Origin: a bacterium
GTDB taxonomy: Bacteria > Desulfobacterota > DSWW01
DNA length: 38,445 nt
Assembly (NCBI GenBank): GCA_028277985.1
Contig: JANQFG010000170.1
Coordinates: 1 to 38,445, forward strand
Direction: 5' to 3'
In this document: in pieces, positions 32,771 to 38,445 of the stretch
Layout of the letters: each line of letters begins with the position of its first letter
How positions within the stretch are numbered: position 1 is the first letter of the stretch
The notes under the pieces: model-generated
Seen by the model: only the letters and a program-made list of their open reading frames with translations
Database searches by the model: none
Told to the model about the DNA's origin: nothing
Made by a program: the position numbers and the translations under genes

Positions 32771-32921
32771 TGGCTCCATTAGGGCGATCCTAGGGTGGCT
32801 CCATTACGGCGATCATGAGGTGGATCCATTAACCCGATCATCAAGTGGCCCCATTACAGCGATCACAGGGTGGCTCCATTAGGGCGATCATGGAATGGCT
32901 CCATATCGGCGGTCACTAACA
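32771..32921. repeat. Right multiple terminal repeats of the IS21 element
   Basis: Six imperfect copies of GGCTCCATTAnnnCGATCA follow each other at intervals of about 25-27 bp upstream of istA, the last degenerate one at the end of the element (GGCTCCATATCGGCGGTCA). Such arrays of transposase-binding sites are characteristic of IS21-family termini. Confidence 0.8.
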
Positions 32922-33278
32922 GCACCTGCCAGCGTTCTTCAGGAACAGGAGTGGGGCAGCAATGGGGTGGTCCATATTGCGAAAACCACGACGGTGCGGA
33001 AAAGTCACGGTAACGGTTGCGGAAGCCGAGGAGCGCCCCTGGGCATCTTTCTGCCAAGACACCTTCCGCACATCCAGGGGCACTGTGAGGGCGGGCAAGT
33101 CGCTACTGTCGGCAACTTCAACTCTCGTGAGGTGGGAAGGAATGAAGCGACTCTGGTGCTGCTCGAATTCTCTCCTCGGCAAGTACCGCAGGACAGCGAA
33201 GAGAGAGGTACCCTCAACTTGGCTAGAGTGTCCACTCGCATCCCTCTCCGTATATTGTGGTTTGATATCGTCCGTCAT
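32922..33278 (-). pseudogene. 5' part of an unknown gene truncated by the IS21 insertion
   Basis: The frame from the ATG at 33278 gives about 119 codons and then meets TGT-TAG of the insertion element. It starts inside the last 56 bp of the preceding gene, indicating translational coupling. The product is beta-rich with VPLDVRKVSWQKD and ASATVTVTFPH, and has no family I know. Its original C-terminus seems to be the zinc-ribbon-like fragment at 30086-30262. It would be the third gene of the cassette with the 396-aa and TPR genes. Confidence 0.5.
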
Positions 33279-34413
33279 CGGATCGCAGAAGGCCGCAAGA
33301 GTAGAGATTGTTCACCTCTTTTCTCACCGTGTAGCCGTCTTCTGGCGTCGGGATGATAAAAGCTGGCCCCATCCCACGAAACACGTTTCCCTTAGTCTCG
33401 CCAAAGAACTCAGAGAAGACAGTCTCGAACTCAGACAAGGTCCTCGGTTCCCGTGCATACCGCAGGAGATCGAGTCGAATCAGCTGCCGCCAAATAACAA
33501 GTTCGTGTGCGGAATTGGAAACGCGTGCCCCTTTGGAAAACGCATCCGCTGACTCGTGTAGCAGAACGGACATTGTGAGAAGATGGAGTATCTCCTCAGA
33601 ATGCTGTGCCGGGTCATCCAACTCAGCCGTGGCACCTTGAAGTACACCGTGCACCTCAGTGAATGGGCGTTCCACAGAATTCCGGTCACTTCCCTCGGTG
33701 TTACCCTTCTCCCGGTGGGCAAGCTGACGTTCAAGTACCTGCTCCACTTCCGCACGAAGGCTATACTGCCGGATTCCTATCCGCGAGCCGTCCACGAAGG
33801 CGCTGGCATTCGCCGGTAGCCAAGGTGACACCGCGAGTTCTCTGTCGAAAAGAAACAAGGTGGTACCCCCGAAGACTGAGACTGGACCGATTGTCCCAAG
33901 AATGAACCGGGCGTCACGGTGTTGGGCGTCCACTTCTTGGCCAAAGAATGAGAGAATACGTTGCCGCCGGTGCTTGTGTGCACCAAAAAGCAAGAATCGC
34001 ATAGATGAACCCAGTTGTTCGAGTTGCCAGTTAATCCTTCCCTCGTCTGCAAAGGGGCAGAATCCCCCAAGCACCCTTAGCTCCAGATTCAAGAGATCCT
34101 CGTGGCCGAGGGGTGTTATCTGGCCTGAAGCAATCGCTAATTCGAACTGCCCACGATAATCCGTAAACGCGGGTAGTCGGATATCGGGCGTAAATCGGGC
34201 CGGCACCTCCTGCTCAGCCAAGAAATACTGCCACCACACTCCCGACGTTACAGGACTCCCGCGCAGCACCCGGTCGGCGAGGAGACTGTTGGATACGCTG
34301 CGTAGCTGGAAATATAGAGCGTTCTCCAATGCATGGCGAGCCGCCACCGCGTTCGCGCGTGTGCTCTCCTCATGAACCAATCGGTCTTCCAGCTCAACAG
34401 GCAGAACATTCAT
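33223..34413 (-). CDS. Unknown 396-aa protein of a TPR-linked cassette
   Basis: A 396-aa protein with no recognised family. It starts at ATG 34413 in an ATGA overlap with the TPR gene's stop. Visible features: an N-terminal helical region, GRINWQLEQLGSSMRFLLFG, a hydrophobic VSVFGGTTLFLFDRELAV, a hydrophilic central part, and a C-terminal helical region that could be a winged helix (TLSEFETVFSEFF, then TVRKEVNNLYSCGLLR). Codon use and the overlaps show it is a real gene. It may be a sensor or effector partnered with the TPR protein; function unknown. Confidence 0.7.
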   Translation of the reverse strand: MNVLPVELEDRLVHEESTRANAVAARHALENALYFQLRSVSNSLLADRVLRGSPVTSGVWWQYFLAEQEVPARFTPDIRLPAFTDYRGQFELAIASGQITPLGHEDLLNLELRVLGGFCPFADEGRINWQLEQLGSSMRFLLFGAHKHRRQRILSFFGQEVDAQHRDARFILGTIGPVSVFGGTTLFLFDRELAVSPWLPANASAFVDGSRIGIRQYSLRAEVEQVLERQLAHREKGNTEGSDRNSVERPFTEVHGVLQGATAELDDPAQHSEEILHLLTMSVLLHESADAFSKGARVSNSAHELVIWRQLIRLDLLRYAREPRTLSEFETVFSEFFGETKGNVFRGMGPAFIIPTPEDGYTVRKEVNNLYSCGLLRSDDGRYQTTIYGEGCEWTL

Positions 34414-35105
34414 GCCAGTGCTCTCCTTAACCTCTCCAGAGCATTCCTCGCCTCGCCGTGTCGCAGGATCTCCGGATACGTGTCCAGACAGGCGTGAAGG
34501 TTATTCAAGGTGTTGTCTATTCCTTGATGATAACCAATGCGGTGTTTGATCAAGACCGAATCGACCATACATCGTACTGCATTCACCACATCCCCCAGCG
34601 CCATATGAGTAAGGCCCATTTCGTTGAGGCACTTTCCCACTCCTTCCACATCTCTCTTTGCCTCTAGACTATCCCTTGAGACCTGCAGAATCTGAAGTGC
34701 TTCTTCGTTCCGCGACATATGCTGGAGCAGAATTGCGAGTGTATGCATCTGCACAGTTGCTTCTCCACCCTCGGCCAGTTCCATGCGGAGGGACTGTCTG
34801 CATATCTCGATTGCCTCCTCAGTGTCTCCCTCTGCTGATCGTACTAAGGCCAGCTCGTGTAGTGTTGTCGCTGCTGCCTCATTCGCTTCTTCTCCCTTCT
34901 CCCGGCAAAGCGCCAACGCTTCCTCAAGGGCGGCGCGTGCCTCTGCGAGGCGCTCGAGCTCATAGCAGCATATCGCGTACTCCCCGAGCGTCCGAATAAG
35001 TTCATGCCCCGGCTCCTGCTGACGAAGCCGATCTAGTTCTTCGACAAACAGCGGAAGTGCGGCTTCATATTGGCCTTCAGCAAATAACAGCGCGCGTGGT
35101 TTCAT
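34410..35105 (-). CDS. Tetratricopeptide-repeat protein
   Basis: This protein of about 231 aa begins at ATG 35105, preceded by GGAGGGAGGT; a TTG six codons earlier is less likely. It contains at least four TPR-like helix pairs, for example GQYEAALPLFVEELDRL, LAEARAALEEALALC, GDTEEAIEICRQSL and MSRNEEALQILQVSRDSL. TPRs mediate protein-protein contacts, so it is probably the scaffold or sensor of the three-gene cassette. No enzymatic domain is present. Confidence 0.85.
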   Translation of the reverse strand: MKPRALLFAEGQYEAALPLFVEELDRLRQQEPGHELIRTLGEYAICCYELERLAEARAALEEALALCREKGEEANEAAATTLHELALVRSAEGDTEEAIEICRQSLRMELAEGGEATVQMHTLAILLQHMSRNEEALQILQVSRDSLEAKRDVEGVGKCLNEMGLTHMALGDVVNAVRCMVDSVLIKHRIGYHQGIDNTLNNLHACLDTYPEILRHGEARNALERLRRALA

Positions 35106-35500
35106 GATACCTCCCTCCGCCAACCAAATAAGAGTTTTGCGCTGCGAAGCCGCCGCAAATGCTCCGCTAGATTGAACCGCGGCGCCGAGAGTGTGTACCT
35201 CCTTGGGGATTCAGCGCAATATGTCCGTGCTTTCTGAGAGGATCATAAGGCGTTTTGATCTGGAGATCAAGAATTTATTTCTTATGCAGAGAGATCGGGT
35301 CCCGTGAAGAGGGCAAGTTTCATGTATGCAGGTTATACGGGGAAGATTCGCTAAAGGCTTCAATGTTATCATTCCTTTCTCCCATCAACTTGGTTGACCA
35401 CCAGTGCTTCAAGTATGAAGTCCACCCCTGCACCTCGTCTTGGGTGTAATCAGCATCATCCCCTTCCAGGGAGTTTATTCTCGTCCTCCTATCTTTCTTC
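35106..35500. other. Divergent intergenic region
   Basis: These 395 bp lie between the minus-strand TPR cassette and the plus-strand ATPase pair, so both promoters should be here. The stretch is AT-richer than its flanks (AAGAATTTATTTCTTATGC near 35267). I see short open frames but none with a good start site, and no clear -35/-10 pair. Confidence 0.35.
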
Positions 35501-36118
35501 ATGCCCCAAGACGAATCCCGCCGTGATTCCGAAAACCAGGAGCTTCCCCTGAAGAACACATCAGAAAACGAGGAATCTCCCGATGATTATCCGATTCCGG
35601 AAACGAAAAGGTTTGTGTTCAGACCCCGGAGGATCAACTCGCGAGAAAGACTTGTTTCCCTAAGACAGAAGATGCACGAACTCGACACTGAAATCGGAAT
35701 CCACCCGGAAAGCAGACCCAAAGGCCCCCGGCCCTTTCCAGGAATTGGTGGCCCTGGACGCCCTTCCAGGACTGAGGCTTCTCCCCCTGATGAGGCCGAA
35801 ATCCTGATCGAGCCCGTACGGGAATTCAAGACCAGAACAATGGACCGACGGCATGAGTTCATCCAGATTGTGGCAACCCAGAGACTCCAAGTGATCGAGG
35901 AGATGAAACACAAGCAATTCTTCTTGGATGAGTTCAAGAAGAACCAGTGGGACGCAAACCCCATGCTTGACCGCCAGAGGATTGCGTACAGTTCTCAGAT
36001 TGACGCCTTGAAGCGTGAATTGCGTTCACTGGATATCAAGCTCTTGGAGGGCTTGAGGGCACTGGACAGGGACATCATGGAAGCAGATCGAGAACTCATT
36101 CCGTTTGAACTCTTCTAA
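35501..36118 (+). CDS. Charged coiled-coil protein preceding a HerA-type ATPase
   Basis: A 205-aa protein with a charged, probably disordered N-terminus, a helix around RERLVSLRQKMHELDTEIG, a Pro/Gly-rich linker (about 65-95) and a C-terminal coiled coil (about 110-200, ending with RALDRDIMEADRELIPFELF). No family is recognised. Its end overlaps or abuts the ATPase gene, so the two are probably made together and may interact. No clear ribosome site precedes the ATG at 35501. Confidence 0.65.
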   Translation: MPQDESRRDSENQELPLKNTSENEESPDDYPIPETKRFVFRPRRINSRERLVSLRQKMHELDTEIGIHPESRPKGPRPFPGIGGPGRPSRTEASPPDEAEILIEPVREFKTRTMDRRHEFIQIVATQRLQVIEEMKHKQFFLDEFKKNQWDANPMLDRQRIAYSSQIDALKRELRSLDIKLLEGLRALDRDIMEADRELIPFELF

Positions 36119-36128
36119 CCCCTTCGAC

Positions 36129-38096
36129 ATGTCTGGAGAAATCGAGGATTTGATGAAGAAGCTTGAGCCGGTCATAGGCAGAGGGGAGTATAGCAAATAC
36201 GTCCGCCTTTACAGGTTAGGCAAGTTCAACCCCACACTGAAGAAGCTCGTCGAGCACAGTATAAAGCACCTGGCTACCCAGTACCTGGAAAACCAGGTCG
36301 TTCTCTATCCCTTCCCATCTTCCTCTGTCCTGATGGGCGATTACCCCCTAGGCCAGTGCCACTACGGCGTGATAAACAAGGTCTTGAGGTTCGGACTCAG
36401 GGATAGAGATTTCATAAAGCACGTAGGTGTATTCGGAGCAACGGGTGCAGGCAAGACCTCGACTGTCGTGCGGATCATCCGGCATCTCTGCGAGAGTGGT
36501 AAACCCTTCCTCATCCTGGATCCGAAAGGGACCTGGCAGGCAATCATCAGGAAGGACTGGGCAAAGCATGTGAAAGTCCTCAGGCTCGGTTCCTCATATG
36601 CCCCGTTGACTTTCAATCCGTTCCTTCCATTACCTGGCATGGATCTCGATACCATGATCGCCGAGGTTGTGGAAGTTTTCTGTGCCTCGCAATACCTGGG
36701 GCATGGAGCCAAGAACCTGCTGCTGAGGGCAATAGAAGCAGCCAGAAGGAAGGATCATCTGAGCCTGAAGGCGGTCTACGAAGAATTCATGGCCCTGAAA
36801 CTCAAGGGTCACAAGATGGAGAGCTGGGCCACAAGCACGGAGAGAGCCCTGTGGAACGCTTCCACCGGAATACTCGGAAGAGTCCTGAACTCGCCCGATA
36901 ACATACCGTTCGAGAAGCTGATGAAATCCCAGGTGATTATCCTCATGGACGGCCTGGCCGATGATGCGCAGAAGGCCATGTTCAATGGTCTCATGCTCAA
37001 CAGGATCTACTGGCATAGGAAGCTGGCAGGGATCAAGGAGCAGTTCAGGCATCTGCTGGTAATGGAAGAGTTCCATGTCATGTCGTCTGCGGAAAAGTTC
37101 CAGGGAGAGAGCCGGATAGATTTTCTCATCAAGATGTGTCGCGAGTTCTCCCAGGGGGTGATGATCCTGGAGCAGAATCCAGGAAGTATTTCTCAGCACG
37201 TGTTAGGGAATCTCAACACCGTAATGTGCCTGAATCTCGGCCACACGAAAGACATCAATTCCGTTGGCACTGCGATGGTCCTGGATGCGGATGCCAGGAA
37301 ATTCCTGGGAAAACTCCCTACAGGATGGGCGATTTGCAGGGTCAAGGATCGGTTCCCTGAAACGGTCCTGGTGAGGGTCGATCATGAACCGCTGGACAAG
37401 TCAGAGCTTACCCTTGAGGAGATCAAGGCTCAGAACGGGGACTTCATCTCTCAGGCCCCAGAAGGGCAAAGACTGGTGGAAACGATAAGGAGCGAGGCAT
37501 TGTCACCTTTGGCAGCCGGTAAGAAACTAGGGACTATACACAGGAAGATGCTGCGGGTCATTGCAGCATCAGGCAAAGTCCCCAATCTGAAGGAAATCTA
37601 TTTGTCCATGGGACTGAACTACAGGCAAGGCAGAAGAGCGAGAAACAGGCTTCTGGAGTTGGGTCTTATAGAGATGGATGAAAGGGTGCCGACAGCCTCG
37701 GGTGTGGAGACGAAGGTTTACTTAACGGACAAAGGAAGGACAATCTTGGCAGAGACCGAGGAAGCGAGGAGATTGGGCGGTGATTGGCACCGCTCGACTG
37801 TACAGAAGGTGGCGGGACACTATGAGAGGCTTGGATTCTTCGTGCGCAAGGAATGGAGGAATATTGATCTTCTTGTTGACAAGGGGGATGAAAGAGTCGC
37901 TGTCGAGGTTGAATCCCTAATTAGCTGCAGAGCAAATGATCTCACGCAAGCAGTATCGAATATCATGAATGGCTTGAGACACGCTGACAGGGTACAAGTC
38001 ATCGTCAGAGATCGGCGTTCTGCCAGGAAGCTTAAAGAGGCCCTCGAGGAATCCCCTGTCCCCAAGCATGCTCCCGTCAAGATACGGTTTCTCTAG
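36129..38096 (+). CDS. Second HerA/VirB4-type ATPase with winged-helix and nuclease-like tail
   Basis: About 655 aa from the ATG at 36129; the frame also opens at a TTG at 36105, inside the previous gene. Numbered from the TTG, Walker A is GATGAGKTS (111-119), ILDPKGTW follows, and Walker B is HLLVMEEFHV (M-E-E in place of D-E). A winged-helix region lies at about 480-555. The C-terminus has IDLLVDKGDERVAVEVES with D588 and E601, the start of a PD-(D/E)xK-like core. It shares this architecture with the ATPase at 20920-22881, although the two are quite different in sequence. It could translocate DNA during transfer or replication of the element, or act in defence. Confidence 0.85.
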   Translation: MSGEIEDLMKKLEPVIGRGEYSKYVRLYRLGKFNPTLKKLVEHSIKHLATQYLENQVVLYPFPSSSVLMGDYPLGQCHYGVINKVLRFGLRDRDFIKHVGVFGATGAGKTSTVVRIIRHLCESGKPFLILDPKGTWQAIIRKDWAKHVKVLRLGSSYAPLTFNPFLPLPGMDLDTMIAEVVEVFCASQYLGHGAKNLLLRAIEAARRKDHLSLKAVYEEFMALKLKGHKMESWATSTERALWNASTGILGRVLNSPDNIPFEKLMKSQVIILMDGLADDAQKAMFNGLMLNRIYWHRKLAGIKEQFRHLLVMEEFHVMSSAEKFQGESRIDFLIKMCREFSQGVMILEQNPGSISQHVLGNLNTVMCLNLGHTKDINSVGTAMVLDADARKFLGKLPTGWAICRVKDRFPETVLVRVDHEPLDKSELTLEEIKAQNGDFISQAPEGQRLVETIRSEALSPLAAGKKLGTIHRKMLRVIAASGKVPNLKEIYLSMGLNYRQGRRARNRLLELGLIEMDERVPTASGVETKVYLTDKGRTILAETEEARRLGGDWHRSTVQKVAGHYERLGFFVRKEWRNIDLLVDKGDERVAVEVESLISCRANDLTQAVSNIMNGLRHADRVQVIVRDRRSARKLKEALEESPVPKHAPVKIRFL

Positions 38097-38098
38097 GA

Positions 38099-38329
38099 CT
38101 ATTCAGTGCGATGAGCGTCAAGCAGACGTTCCTGATCAAGAAGAATTCCCAACCCATGTGAAGAATCATACGAGATATATTCCCTTTGGAGCAGTACGCT
38201 TGCAGTCTTCTGAATGAGGACTCGATGTAGCGTTCGTCCTTTCACGCATGTCCCGACAAGCAAATCCACCGTCTTGAAGTCAGGGAAGGCTCCTACTGTC
38301 TCGACATTGAAGGCGATTCGAGAAGTCAA
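38099..38329 (-). CDS. Small unknown ORF
   Basis: A 76-codon reading opening at TTG (38329) and ending two bases after the ATPase gene stop on the other strand. The composition (TSRIAFNVETVG, then LLVGTCVKGRTLHRVLI) is coding-like and the same frame stays open further upstream toward a possible insertion-sequence edge, so it may be the remaining C-terminus of a longer gene. No family is recognised. Confidence 0.3.
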   Translation of the reverse strand: MTSRIAFNVETVGAFPDFKTVDLLVGTCVKGRTLHRVLIQKTASVLLQREYISYDSSHGLGILLDQERLLDAHRTE

Positions 38330-38363
38330 ATTAATCCCCTGGACCGTAATGCTGCCACTAGCA

Positions 38364-38445
38364 GGCTGTTGAAGAAATAGGGTTTTTGATGCAATTCCCC
38401 TCGGTTTCTGCCGGATGTTTCGTCTTGCATGTCAGTGAAGGTGAA
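38364..38445. other. Possible edge of an insertion sequence
   Basis: GGCTGTTGAAGAA at 38364 resembles the outer ends of several IS families that begin GGCTGTTGAAAA. The sequence after it is unlike the flank, but the window ends before a transposase or second end can be seen. Confidence 0.25.

Larger units (their letters stand above)
30263..32921 (-). mobile_element. IS21-family insertion sequence, 2659 bp, with 5-bp target duplication
   Basis: The element begins TGTTGATGATCGCC and ends GGTCACTAACA, the TG...CA ends of IS21. Both flanks have GCACC (30258-30262 and 32922-32926), a target duplication in the 4-8 bp range of the family. It carries istB and a damaged istA in the usual order on the minus strand, and multiple terminal repeats. 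The insertion stops the gene at 32922-33278 within the second codon of the element. Confidence 0.88.

Noticed and set aside
32771..32921. CRISPR-like direct repeats
   Set aside because: The units are degenerate, have no uniform spacers and match the terminal repeats at the other end of the IS21 element.

Overview
The window looks like a metagenomic or genomic segment of a Desulfobacterota-type (deltaproteobacterial) bacterium. This is inferred from a fatty/aromatic-acid CoA catabolic cluster with DUF35/thiolase, DUF1302 and DUF1329 genes under a sigma-54 activator, and from the mix of GTG/TTG starts with strong AGGAGG sites. No rRNA, tRNA or CRISPR array was recognised.

Region 1 (about 1-13.5 kb, almost all minus strand) is a catabolic locus. 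Reading from its promoter: a sigma-54 -24/-12 element (13510-13525), a STAS-like gene, a DUF1329 and a DUF1302 envelope protein, then a PreA-like flavin/Fe-S oxidoreductase, a CaiC-like acyl-CoA ligase, a nitronate monooxygenase remnant, an acyl-CoA dehydrogenase, a thiolase-like protein with its DUF35 Zn-ribbon/OB partner, a MaoC hydratase and a second acyl-CoA ligase. Together they could import, activate and beta-oxidise a hydrophobic acid. The first kilobase holds decayed fragments (an acyl-CoA synthetase piece and an MMPL/RND transporter piece) and the start of one more gene. A divergent 1038-aa sigma-54 activator (13.7-16.8 kb) probably controls the locus.

Region 2 (about 17.4-25.9 kb, minus strand) is a tightly packed, apparently single transcription unit and the most interesting part. 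Its promoter-proximal genes encode a ubiquitin-like domain fused to an E2-like domain, a JAB/JAMM deubiquitinase-like peptidase, a ThiF/E1-like activating enzyme, and a cysteine-rich RING/treble-clef-like protein that could act as an E3. These are followed by a small membrane protein, a HerA/VirB4-type ATPase with a C-terminal nuclease-like domain, a disordered zinc-cluster protein, an archaeo-eukaryotic-type primase, an Rv2578c-like radical SAM protein and two very small proteins. A structured RNA with a terminator-like tail precedes the operon. I infer a bacterial ubiquitin-like conjugation system coupled to DNA translocation/replication genes on a mobile element.

Region 3 (26-30 kb) holds a coiled-coil protein and a MerR regulator followed by two paralogous ImmA/IrrE-like proteins, one with the HExxH metal site and one with it changed to YExxY. 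A divergent HTH-like gene follows.

Region 4 (30-38.4 kb) is a three-gene cassette (TPR protein, unknown 396-aa protein, and a third gene cut by a 2.66-kb IS21-family element with a 5-bp target duplication), then a plus-strand pair (coiled-coil protein and a second HerA-type ATPase with a nuclease-like tail), a small unknown ORF, and what may be the edge of another insertion sequence. Regions 2-4 read as one integrated element whose ends I could not define.
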